Positions 23,204 to 32,636 of a stretch of DNA of 44,151 bases are shown piece by piece; the first letter of the stretch is position 1; each line of letters begins with the position of its first letter. The stretch is from CAYUMU01 sp964445985 (GTDB lineage: Bacteria > Planctomycetota > Planctomycetia > Pirellulales > S012-138). The notes beneath the pieces are model-generated. The model did not search any database, was not told the origin of the DNA, and saw only the letters and a list, made by a program, of their open reading frames with translations. Made by a program: the position numbers and the translations under genes. Where the stretch lies: contig CAYUMU010000060.1 in the NCBI GenBank assembly GCA_964445985.1, positions 1-44,151 on the forward strand, read 5' to 3'.

Positions 23204-24682
23204 ATGCCCCAGTCCAATGTTTCTCGGCGCGACTTCATGAAGAACACGGCCGCCACGGCGGCAGCCGCCAGTGCCGCGGCCAGCATGTTCACGGCGCCGG
23301 CTTCGGCGCGCGCTCAAGGCGCCAATGATCGCCTGCGGATTGGCTTCATCGGCGTGGGCGGCCGTTGCCAGGCGCACATTAATGCCGTGCTGAACATGCA
23401 GGCCGAAGGCCAGCCCGTTCAGGCCGTGGCGGTGTGCGACGTGTTCAACAAGAACCGCGAAACCAGCGCCGCCAAGATCAAGCAGCGGGGCGGCAACGAC
23501 CCGATCGTCACCGGCGATTATCGCGAGATTCTGGAAAACCCCGAAATCGATATCGTGTGCATCGCCACGCCCGACCACTGGCATGCCAAGCAAACCATCG
23601 AGGCGCTCCAGGCCGGCAAGCACGTGTATTGCGAAAAGCCGATGACCCACACCATCCAGGAGGCCCAAGACGTGGTCAAAGCCTGGAAGGATACCGGCAA
23701 GGTGATGCAGGTAGGCGTGCAAAGCACCAGCGACGGCCGCTGGAAAGCCGCCAACGAATTCATTCGCGCGGGCAACATTGGCAAGGTGCTCCAAGGCCAA
23801 ACCGAGTACTACCGCAACAGCGGCATGGGCCAGTGGCGGTACTATGGCCTGAGCCGCGACATGACCCCGCAAAACATCGATTGGGACATGTTCCTGGGCC
23901 ACAAGTTCGGGCTGGCTCCCGAAATGCCCTTCGATCGGGCCAAGTTCGCCCAGTGGCGCTGTTACTGGCCGTTCGGCAGCGGTCTGTACACCGACCTGTT
24001 CGTGCATCAGCTCACCCGCACCATCACCGCGGCCGGCCTGCGTTATCCGCGGCGGGTGGTGGGCGGCGGCGGCATCTTTTTGGAGTACGACGGCCGCGAC
24101 GTGCCCGACACGGCCACCGTGGTTGCCGACTACGAAGAAGGCGTGCAAATGATCGTGACGGCCACCATGTGCTGCGATTTCAAAATCCAGCAGTGCATCC
24201 GCGGCCACCACGGCACCGTGCTGTTCGACATGAGCAAGGACGGCTTCGATTTCATCCCCGAGCGTCCGCAGGTCACGCGGCTGCGCGACGTGCAGAACCA
24301 GCACATCAGCGCCTTCAAGCCCAAGGACGAAACCCACGCCCACTGGGAAAACTTCCTCGAAGCGGTCGGCAAGAACGATCCGCAGGCCTGCAACAACCCG
24401 CCCGACCTGGGCGCCGCGGCGATCGTCACCATCACCATGGGCGCCGAGAGCTACCGCAACGGTCTGGTTTACGAGTGGGACGCCGAGCAAGGCAAGATCA
24501 AGGAGAGCGGCAAGGATTACGCCAGCATGTGGGAACAGATCTCGCACGAGCGGGGCGAGCCGCGGCACATCACCGGTTGGAACCCCAAAGACAAAGACCC
24601 CTCGTTCAGCCGCCAGGTTCCGCCCACCTACCAAAAGCTGGAAGGCCCCTGGGCCAACCCCACGACCGACCCGGCCGCGTAA
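23204..24682 (+). CDS. Gfo/Idh/MocA-family oxidoreductase, Tat-exported
   Basis: A 492-residue NAD(P)-dependent oxidoreductase of the glucose-fructose oxidoreductase family. The N-terminus has a Tat signal (SRRDFMKNTAATAAAASAAA) ending near ASARAQ, so it acts in the periplasm with a bound cofactor. The Rossmann motif is GFIGVGGRC (about 47-55). The family signature YCEKPMTH contains the catalytic-type Lys, and 'WPFGSGLYTDLFVHQLTRTI' provides the active-site His region. AGGAG precedes the ATG at 23204. The adjacent DUF1080 gene suggests oxidation of a sugar at C3 and cleavage of the resulting 3-keto glycoside. Substrate unknown. Confidence 0.9.
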   Translation: MPQSNVSRRDFMKNTAATAAAASAAASMFTAPASARAQGANDRLRIGFIGVGGRCQAHINAVLNMQAEGQPVQAVAVCDVFNKNRETSAAKIKQRGGNDPIVTGDYREILENPEIDIVCIATPDHWHAKQTIEALQAGKHVYCEKPMTHTIQEAQDVVKAWKDTGKVMQVGVQSTSDGRWKAANEFIRAGNIGKVLQGQTEYYRNSGMGQWRYYGLSRDMTPQNIDWDMFLGHKFGLAPEMPFDRAKFAQWRCYWPFGSGLYTDLFVHQLTRTITAAGLRYPRRVVGGGGIFLEYDGRDVPDTATVVADYEEGVQMIVTATMCCDFKIQQCIRGHHGTVLFDMSKDGFDFIPERPQVTRLRDVQNQHISAFKPKDETHAHWENFLEAVGKNDPQACNNPPDLGAAAIVTITMGAESYRNGLVYEWDAEQGKIKESGKDYASMWEQISHERGEPRHITGWNPKDKDPSFSRQVPPTYQKLEGPWANPTTDPAA

Positions 24683-24729
24683 GTTAAGCAAGCCAACTCC
24701 AAATCGACTTCGTTGATTGATTTGGTTGA

Positions 24730-24813
24730 GACTCCCAGGACCATCACGCATAATGGCCGCCGAGGAATCTTTCTCGCCACCCCATTATGCCGATGAACCT
24801 GGGAGTCTTTTTT
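24730..24813 (+). promoter_or_regulatory. Terminator-like hairpin ending at the DUF1080 start
   Basis: Outer stem GACTCCCAGG (24730-24739) with CCTGGGAGTC (24798-24807), then an 8/7-nt internal loop, inner stem GCATAATGG (24748-24756) with CCATTATGC (24782-24790), and a 25-nt apical loop. Six T residues (24808-24813) follow directly, then the ATG at 24814. The GGGAG that would serve as the Shine-Dalgarno is inside the outer stem. It could end transcription of the Gfo/Idh gene, act as an attenuator, or control translation. Confidence 0.75.
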
Positions 24814-25563
24814 ATGCGCTATGCTGCCCTATCGCTGTTGGCCGCCGTGGTTGGATTTGGCCTCTCGCCGCTGGCTGCGGCCGAGCCCAACGCCCTCTCC
24901 AAAGAAGAACAGTCAGCCGGCTTTGAGCTGCTGTTCAACGGCAAAGACCTCGACGGTTGGCAGCATGGCGGCAATTGGAAGGTGGAAGCGGGCGAGATTG
25001 CCCGCGAAGGCAAGGGGGGCAGCCTGACCTATAAAACCAAGCCGGTGCCCGACGACTTTGAGCTGCGGTTCGAGTGGAAGGTGGCCCCTGGCAGCAACAG
25101 CGGCGTGTACTACCGGCCAGGCCAGTACGAGTATCAAATTCTTGATAACGCCAAGCACGCCGACGGCAAGAACCCCCGCACCAGCGCCGCCAGTTTGTAC
25201 TTTTGCGTTGCTCCGGCGCGCGATGTGACCAAGCCGGTCGGCGAGTGGAACAGCGGCCGCATCGTTTGCCAGGGCACGGTCATCCAGCATTGGCTGAATG
25301 GCGAGAAGGTGATCGACATGGACTACGCCGATCCCCGCTGGGCGGCGGAGGTCGAGTTGCTTCGCAAGCGCGGGGCCAAACTGGCCGACCGGGGCGCGTT
25401 CCTCAACCTGCAAGACCACGGCGACCCGGTCTGGTATCGCGGCATCAAGCTGCGCGAAGTGAGCGAGACGGAAAAGCTGGACCGCACGCCCGTCAAGCAG
25501 GCCGAGATCTCGGCCGAGGCTTTGAAGATTGAGCAGGAGAAGCTGAAGAATTTCAGCAAGTAG
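24814..25563 (+). CDS. Secreted DUF1080 protein (3-keto-glycoside hydrolase family)
   Basis: A 249-residue secreted protein. Signal peptide MRYAALSLLAAVVGFGLSPLAAA, then the DUF1080 fold (LamG/concanavalin-like): 'FELLFNGKDLDGWQHGGNWKVEAGEI', 'FELRFEWKVAPGSNSGVYYR', 'GEWNSGRIVCQGTVIQHWLNGEKVI', 'GAFLNLQDHGDPVWYRGIKLREV'. Members of this family hydrolyse 3-keto-glycosides; the neighbouring Gfo/Idh enzyme would make the keto substrate. ATG 24814 is preferred because GGGAG lies eight bases upstream; in-frame ATGs at 24787 and 24793 are alternatives. The unusual hairpin overlaps this ribosome-binding site. A short helix (about 235-249) ends the protein. Confidence 0.85.
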   Translation: MRYAALSLLAAVVGFGLSPLAAAEPNALSKEEQSAGFELLFNGKDLDGWQHGGNWKVEAGEIAREGKGGSLTYKTKPVPDDFELRFEWKVAPGSNSGVYYRPGQYEYQILDNAKHADGKNPRTSAASLYFCVAPARDVTKPVGEWNSGRIVCQGTVIQHWLNGEKVIDMDYADPRWAAEVELLRKRGAKLADRGAFLNLQDHGDPVWYRGIKLREVSETEKLDRTPVKQAEISAEALKIEQEKLKNFSK

Positions 25564-25649
25564 TTGGTTCTCGCCGAGAGCGGACTTATGAGCGGACGGG
25601 TGGCAGCGAGCCCGCGCCGTCATTGGCTAGATGACGCGGCAGCGAAGCC

Positions 25650-25819
25650 GTGGCTGGGGGGGGGTCGGAGGCCGGGGAGCTTTGCTCTGTGCAGCGAGGT
25701 TGAAGCGTAGGAAAATGGTGGGACTGGTCGAGGATCAGCGAACACCTGGTCGGGCGTTATCCTGTGTGGGTTCTCGCCAACCCCCGCTGCTACCACGCCC
25801 TTCGCTGGGGCTCAGGGGC
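25650..25819. repeat. ~165-bp direct repeat, copy 1
   Basis: Shares GGTCGGAGGCCGGGGAGCTT, GTTGAAGCGTAG, AATGGTGGGAC, GTGGGTTCTCGCCAA and CCCGCTGC-ACCACGCC blocks, in the same order, with 26649-26809. Small insertions separate the blocks. No inverted ends or coding sequence were seen. Confidence 0.85.
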
Positions 25820-25925
25820 CACCCGGCCCGCATTGTGGCATGCAAAAGCAGGCCCTACATTTGCTGTAATTTCATGGTAAAATCAACCAGTCTTTGGGTT
25901 AACTCGCCTCGCCAAGAACCAATCT

Positions 25926-26531
25926 TTGGGTGTCGGATTGGACATTCTTCCCAGATTCTCCGCAGTGTTATTTGATGTCGTCGGTGCAGCTATCGACGCG
26001 GAGTTTTACCGATTCGTGCCGATCGCTGCCGAGGGAGTCTTGTCACATCCTCTCTCGCTTTCGCATACGTTGTGGGACCATCTAGGTTGCAAGATACCTC
26101 CGACACTATCCGGTTGCGTGTGCGATGGCGAATTCCGCGATTCAGCGTGGGTACGGGCGAGAATACCTTCTGTGTTTGACTACCACCCTCCTGTCGCACC
26201 GCGATCCGACCCCAAACCGTCATTGAATAATTTCGTGTTTCTTGCCATACCACTTACTGAGCTCGCTGCACCCAAAGTTGGTTACGTCTTCACGACAACA
26301 GACACTCACGAACTGTGCGTGGCGTTGGCATTTTATGAGCCAAGTCCTTCCCAAGAAATTCAATCGCATGTCTCTAATGATTTCTGGAGTCTCTTGCTGT
26401 CCGACCCGCTAAACTGTTCTGAGTTCGAAGAGTTTGTGCTAGTGGGCACCGATATTGATCGTTCTCCATGCCGTGTAACATGGAAAAACTTCAAACTCGA
26501 GATTGAGCAAATTGCCGAAGCGATAGGTTGA
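25926..26531 (+). CDS. Hypothetical protein between direct repeats
   Basis: A ~201-residue frame beginning at TTG 25926; the true start is uncertain, since no Shine-Dalgarno is evident. The protein is soluble, rich in Phe, Ser, Pro and Asp with several Cys, and shows no family I recognise: 'FVFLAIPLTELAAPKVGYVF', 'CVALAFYEPSPSQEIQSHVS' and a final 'CRVTWKNFKLEIEQIAEAIG'. The DNA is clearly more A+T-rich than the surroundings, which suggests recent acquisition. It lies between two diverged direct repeats (25650-25819 and 26649-26809). Confidence 0.6.
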   Translation: MGVGLDILPRFSAVLFDVVGAAIDAEFYRFVPIAAEGVLSHPLSLSHTLWDHLGCKIPPTLSGCVCDGEFRDSAWVRARIPSVFDYHPPVAPRSDPKPSLNNFVFLAIPLTELAAPKVGYVFTTTDTHELCVALAFYEPSPSQEIQSHVSNDFWSLLLSDPLNCSEFEEFVLVGTDIDRSPCRVTWKNFKLEIEQIAEAIG

Positions 26532-26648
26532 TTCTTCTGCGACGCCTAACGAAACGCTCAACCGGAGCGGCGGTTGGGCGCGGAAACTCAAACCTACATC
26601 GCTGACCGGTTAGTCTCCGGCCGGGTGGCGCCTGAGGTTACGAAGGGC

Positions 26649-26809
26649 GTGGCTGGGGGTCGGAGGCCGGGGAGCTTTGCTATGTACAGCGAAGTTGAAG
26701 CGTAGAAAAATGGTGGGACCGCTCGGGCGAACGCCTGGCCGGGCGTTTTCCCGCGTGGGTTCTCGCCAAACCCCGCTGCAGCCACGCCTTTCGCGGTGGG
26801 CTCAGGGGC
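26649..26809. repeat. ~165-bp direct repeat, copy 2
   Basis: Second copy of 25650-25819, same orientation. It is followed by a TCACCCCTTCGGGATGA palindrome (about 26813-26829) of the REP-like kind also seen at 34.8 and 40.1 kb. Confidence 0.85.
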
Positions 26810-26926
26810 GTGTCACCCCTTCGGGATGAAAGCCTGGAGATCACAGGCCCCAAAGACGTTTCATCCGTTATGAGGAGCTCAATTTCAAAATGCCCGGCGA
26901 TGAGGCCGCTCTTGGCAAGAGTCGGC

Positions 26927-27744
26927 CTACTTGCGGATCGTCAATCGGTAAGGGTAGTTATTCCCGCCGCTGTCTTGCGACTCCATGACCACCACCAGGT
27001 AGTCGCCGGTCTGGGGGAGCCTGGCTTTCAAGCTGGGATCGCGCTGGTCGCCTACGTCGTCGCAGGTTGCCAGCAGTTGCCCTGCGGGGGTGAAGAGCAT
27101 CAACTGCAGGTCGGCGGGCGAACCGAGTTGGGTTGCCATGATTTCGCAGGTGATGGTTTGGTTTGCTTCGGCGTGGAAGCGAAAGACGTCCACGTTCTTG
27201 CCTTCGTGAATCAGGCCGGCCACGGTCTGGCCGACTTGAATTTGTTGAGACTGCTTGAGTCCGTCGTTGGGTTCTTTCTCGTTGACCACGTTCTTAAGCG
27301 AATCGATCAGCAAGCCTAGCGGTTGGCTCTCGCCGGCGGGGCCGACGACTACCAGCGGGGTTTTGCCGATTGCTACGCCCTGGGGCAGTTTGAGGTCGAA
27401 TACTACCTCGGTATCGCCCACCTGAGCCGCGTTCTGCCCATTGGGCACGGCCGCTTTTCCGGCTGAAATAAACTTGATCTGGGCCTGCTCGCCCAACTCC
27501 GGCAGCTTGACGGCCGTGGCATTGTCCATCCGCAAGCCGCGGAGGGTGATCTTCGTCGTCTCCCCCGCGATGGCCCCCAGCGGAGTTGCCACGATGACCT
27601 GCGGCGGTTCGACGGCTGGCGGGGCTTCCGCCGGCTTGTCCTCCGCGAACGCACGCGGCGGCGACATCTCCGCCCCGATGGCAACCAGCAACCAGGCGGA
27701 AACGCAGGCGAAAAGAAAAGGAACTGGCTTGGTCAGCTGGCCGC

Positions 27745-27748
<4 letters not shown>
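26927..27748 (-). CDS. Secreted PPC-domain protein
   Basis: A 273-residue exported protein. The N-terminus (PVPFLFACVSAWLLVAIGAE) is a signal segment. Residues about 48-145 ('VIVATPLGAIAGETTKITLRGLRM...') resemble an IPT/TIG-like or Ig-like beta domain. Residues about 155-273 form a bacterial pre-peptidase C-terminal (PPC) domain: 'NEKEPNDGLKQSQQIQVGQTVAGLIHEGKNVDVFRFHAEANQTITCEI' and the closing 'TGDYLVVVMESQDSGGNNYPYRLTI'. It overlaps the DUF1501 stop by four bases (ATGA), making it the third cistron of the PSD1-DUF1501 operon. Likely a structural or binding accessory; no catalytic residues were seen. Confidence 0.85.
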
Positions 27749-29088
<1,340 letters not shown>

Positions 29089-29144
29089 GGTGTCAGTTCC
29101 TGTCGTATTGGATGCATTTGCCGGCGAGCAGCACGCGGAACGCG

Positions 29145-31898
29145 TTAGTGTTGAAAGGCAAATTCCTTGGTGTTGATCAGTGCCCAACTCAAGTCGATAA
29201 AGGCGCTATTGCGATCGGGCGTATTGTGAAGATGTCGGGCTGCCTGCTGCCGTTCTTCCTCCGTCGGCAGCCGGCCCAGCGTGGTCAAAAACAGTTCTTC
29301 GATCACGCGCTCGTTGTCCGGCTCGGCTTCCAGCAGCCTAAGCAACCGCCCTTGCGGCGCGTTCAGCTTGGGCGAAATCCAATCGCCATTCTGCAAGTGC
29401 AGCAGTTGCGGCAAGGTCACATCGCCCGTGCGCTCGCAGGCACAAGCCGTGGTGCGGTTCGGCCGGCCGAAGAGCGTGAGAAAATACGAATCCACCGCTG
29501 GGTCGGGCAATTGAATCGCCTTCATGCCAAGCGGATAACCCACAAAGTGATCCGGTACGCCCGTCACCTGGCTCACCGCGTCGTGCAGCACCTCGGCCGG
29601 CAACCGCCGCGCGTAAAAGTGCGAATAGAACCGGCGTTCGGTCGCGTTCTCCGGCCGCGTCTCCGCGCCGGCTTGATACGTATGCGACAGTACAATCTGC
29701 CGCATTACATGCCGCAGGTCATAGCCGCTCCCCACAAACTGGCGATTCAACTCGTCCCACAGCGGACGGTTGCTGGGCGGATTGCTGGGCCGGAGGTCAT
29801 CGACCGGCTCCACCAGCCCTTCGCCCAGGAAATGCTTCCAGAGCCGGTTGACCATCGAACCGCTGAAATACTCATTGGCCGGGTTGACCATCCAGTCGAC
29901 CAGGGCGGCGCGAGGATCGGGCTGGCTTTCCAGGTTCAATTCCTGCCGATCGAGCGGACGGGGCGAGAGCATCTTGCCGGTTCGGGGCTGCCGCACTTGC
30001 ACCGGCTTTTCCACAAAGTTGGCCAGGTCTTGCCGGGCTTTCTCCAACTGCTGCCGTTGCGATTCCAGTTGCTTGGTTTGCTTTTCGGCCTCGGCGGCTT
30101 CGACCTCGGCCAGTTTCTCCGGCGCGGTGGCGGCTTCCAGCTCTTTGATCTTTTTTTCCAACTGCTCGATCCGCCGCCCAAGCTGCGTGAACTCCTGACT
30201 GGCGACCTGCAACACCGTGGGTCCTTCTTCTGGCTTGTGGCGATCGAGCGCCAGCCGGGCAAAGAACGCCGCGAAGTGGTGGTAATCGTCTTGGGTGTAC
30301 TTTTCGAGCGGATGGTTGTGGCACTTGGCGCAGCCAATCCGCGTGCCGAGGAAGCTTTGGGCCACCGAGTCCATCACCTCCGAGGTTTCGGTCGGCCGCT
30401 TCTCGCCCACGGTCACCACGTAGTAGCCCACCTGCGGATTCTCGAACGAACTGCCGGTGGAGGTCAGCACATCGCGGGCAATCCGATCCCAGCCATGCCC
30501 CGCGGCCACCTGCTGGCGAATCCAACCATGGAAGGCCCGCACGCCCTTGATCCCGCGCACGTCGTGATCTCGCTCCTTGCGGTTCTGCAGCAAGTCGGCC
30601 AGAAACAACGTCCAGTAATCGATAAACTCGGGCCGCTGGAACAGCTCATCGACCACCCGCGTGCGTTTATCGTCGCGCGTATCGGCCAGAAATGCCCTCA
30701 CCTCGTCGGCCGTGGGCAGCGTGCCGATCAAGTCGAGATGCACGCGCCGCAAGAACGTGGCGTCGTCGCACAGCGGGGAAGGCGGAATATGCAAAGCGGC
30801 CAGCTTCGCGGCCACGTGGCGGTCGATAAAGCCTTCGCCGGTGGTCAGCTCCGCCGGCACAGGCTGATCGTAAGGAATTGTAAACGTGACGGTTTCCACC
30901 AGGTCTTCAAAATGCACGCGCACGGCGCTTTCGCCTGGCCGCAGGCAGCGCACCACGCCGGCGGGCGAAACTTCCAGCACGCTGGGGTCGGCGGCAAAAA
31001 ACTGCGCCAGCCAGGTGACGTCGCGCACCGTTCCATCGGCAAAGTGAGCCCGAACCAGCAGCGGCTGAACATCTTCTGGCCGTAAAGCGCGCGCGCCGGG
31101 CAACACCTCGATGCGGCTGAGCGGCGGCTCCTCGGCCAGCACGCCTGGCGTACCAGCGGAAATCCAATCCAGCAGCACCCCGGCCGCCCTGGAGCCCGGC
31201 GCGAAGAGACGCCCGCCGCCGTGGGCTGCCTGCCCCAGCGGTTTGCGGAGCAGCATGCTATCGGCGGGCGAAACCCGCGTGATCCGGCGACTCTGGTACT
31301 CGCGGGTCAACCAGGCGTGATCTTGTTCGGGGGCAAAGCCTCGCAGCGAGAGCCGAAAGCCGTTCTGGCCGGCCTGCTTGCCGTGGCACGCCCCGGCGTT
31401 GCAGCCAAAGCGGGTGAGCACGTTGACCACGTCGTGCTGGAACGAAACCGGCCGGGCCTCGGTGGTCGTCACTTCCAAGGGAATGGAAGCTTCGAGCGCG
31501 CCGACCTGGGCCGTCAGTTTCGATCGGCCCGGCGCGAGAGGACGACATTCACCCCGCGCATCGACGGTGACGATCGCTTCGTTTGCCAACGAAAAGCGGG
31601 CCTTGGCCGTGGCGTCCCAGCGGTTGCCATCGGCATCCACGGCAGTCACCAGCACCCGGTGCAAATCGCCAGCCGCGGTTAACGTGAGCGCCTGGGGCTG
31701 TATTTCCAGCCGAACCGGCTCGCCTGCGTTGGCCTCGGCACAAACCAGGGTCAGCAACACCAGCGACGTCATGAGTGGCGTGGTCAGCGTGGTTACCAGC
31801 GAGTTGGTCGGTCGTGAGGTTAGGCAGGGATAGCGCGTACTGCCGGCCGGCCCAACGGCGCTCTCCACGAATAACGCCCTAAGGCAGCGATCAGGCAT
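29145..31898 (-). CDS. Secreted DUF1549/DUF1553 (PSD1-type) protein with coiled coil
   Basis: A protein of up to 917 residues. The signal peptide is 'LMTSLVLLTLVCAEANA'; the true start may be the ATG at 31772 (875 residues), since the extra N-terminus is atypical. Order: Ig-like BIG2 domain ('LVTAVDADGNRWDATAKARF'), Cys-x4-Cys-His motif in FGCNAGACHGKQAG, a second Ig-like stretch, DUF1549 with CxxCH in 'GCAKCHNHPLEKYTQDDYHH', a ~50-residue coiled coil ('LGRRIEQLEKKIKELEAA'...'QTKQLESQRQQLEKARQDL'), and DUF1553 ending 'TACACERTGDVTLPQLLHLQ'. First cistron of the operon with DUF1501 and PPC genes. The coiled coil inserted between the two DUF parts is absent from the first PSD1 protein. Confidence 0.85.
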   Translation of the reverse strand: MPDRCLRALFVESAVGPAGSTRYPCLTSRPTNSLVTTLTTPLMTSLVLLTLVCAEANAGEPVRLEIQPQALTLTAAGDLHRVLVTAVDADGNRWDATAKARFSLANEAIVTVDARGECRPLAPGRSKLTAQVGALEASIPLEVTTTEARPVSFQHDVVNVLTRFGCNAGACHGKQAGQNGFRLSLRGFAPEQDHAWLTREYQSRRITRVSPADSMLLRKPLGQAAHGGGRLFAPGSRAAGVLLDWISAGTPGVLAEEPPLSRIEVLPGARALRPEDVQPLLVRAHFADGTVRDVTWLAQFFAADPSVLEVSPAGVVRCLRPGESAVRVHFEDLVETVTFTIPYDQPVPAELTTGEGFIDRHVAAKLAALHIPPSPLCDDATFLRRVHLDLIGTLPTADEVRAFLADTRDDKRTRVVDELFQRPEFIDYWTLFLADLLQNRKERDHDVRGIKGVRAFHGWIRQQVAAGHGWDRIARDVLTSTGSSFENPQVGYYVVTVGEKRPTETSEVMDSVAQSFLGTRIGCAKCHNHPLEKYTQDDYHHFAAFFARLALDRHKPEEGPTVLQVASQEFTQLGRRIEQLEKKIKELEAATAPEKLAEVEAAEAEKQTKQLESQRQQLEKARQDLANFVEKPVQVRQPRTGKMLSPRPLDRQELNLESQPDPRAALVDWMVNPANEYFSGSMVNRLWKHFLGEGLVEPVDDLRPSNPPSNRPLWDELNRQFVGSGYDLRHVMRQIVLSHTYQAGAETRPENATERRFYSHFYARRLPAEVLHDAVSQVTGVPDHFVGYPLGMKAIQLPDPAVDSYFLTLFGRPNRTTACACERTGDVTLPQLLHLQNGDWISPKLNAPQGRLLRLLEAEPDNERVIEELFLTTLGRLPTEEERQQAARHLHNTPDRNSAFIDLSWALINTKEFAFQH

Positions 31899-32215
31899 GG
31901 TGCATTCGCGTTTGAATAAGGGGGGAACCGGGCGGGGAGGGTCAGCTTCCGTCCAAAAATCTCGAATCCAGTCCAGGTGGGAAAGAGGCCTTTCCCGCTC
32001 ATTCTATCAAGCCGGGGGCGCCCTCCCAGCATAATCTTGACGGGGGGAAGGGGTTGGTTTCAACCGGGGTTCTGGCAGAATCGCCCTCATACCTCCATTC
32101 TGCCGGAAGCCAAAACGCCGCAACCCGCCGCGGCCCCCCTTGAGGCCGGGCACATCCGATCTTAATCCTTTGCTAGCAAGACAATACCGCTGCCCCTCGC
32201 CTGCCGCCCCCCTCG
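31899..32215. other. Divergent intergenic region, no gene seen
   Basis: 317 bp between the PSD1 start and the gapA promoter. It is G+C-rich with no recognisable gene. Confidence 0.5.
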
Positions 32216-32244
32216 TTGACAGTTCACCGCCCAAGCGCTATCTT
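32216..32244 (+). promoter_or_regulatory. Sigma-70 promoter of gapA
   Basis: TTGACA (32216-32221), a 17-bp spacer and TATCTT (32239-32244). Transcription would begin near 32251 and give a leader of about 386 nt before the GTG of gapA. Confidence 0.6.
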
Positions 32245-32250
32245 GGGCTG

Positions 32251-32636
32251 CAAACCCCGAGGACGAAGAAGATTTCGCCCCGCGAGCTTGAACCCTTCGC
32301 CGCTGCTGGTTGCACCCCTTGCGGGGTTCAACGCAGTCGAGCCGCTGGCAACCTGGGATCGTAAGCCTGCCCTTTACCAAGGGGAAGGCCCGTTCTGTTC
32401 TGGCTTGCCAACGGCCGCGGCCCCGCGCCGGGGGGTCGCAAGCGTTTGCCCGGCGATAGGCGAGCTTCGACACGGCAATGAGCCTGCGCGGTATCGCCTG
32501 GTTTGGGGTCGCTTGGTTTGGTTTTTGCCGGTGGCAGAAACGCTCCGCCCCCCGCGGTGGGCGGAGTTGAGCACGTAATCGCGCCCGCCGCCGGCCGCGT
32601 ATACCCCGTTCACCCCGATAAGCAGGAGTTGCAACT
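32251..32636 (+). promoter_or_regulatory. Long gapA leader with hairpins
   Basis: No gene seen. Contains a perfect 8-bp hairpin CTCCGCCC / GGGCGGAG (32543-32566, 8-nt loop CCCGCGGT), 70 bases before the start. AGGAG lies eight bases ahead of the GTG. No known riboswitch motif was recognised. Confidence 0.4.

Noticed and set aside
23177..24751. 524-codon minus-strand frame opposite the Gfo/Idh gene
   Set aside because: Shadow of a well-conserved oxidoreductase with signal peptide and ribosome-binding site on the plus strand.
29112..31085. 657-codon plus-strand open frame opposite the second PSD1 gene
   Set aside because: It is antisense to a clearly recognisable protein and its translation has no family features; long antisense frames are common in G+C-rich DNA.
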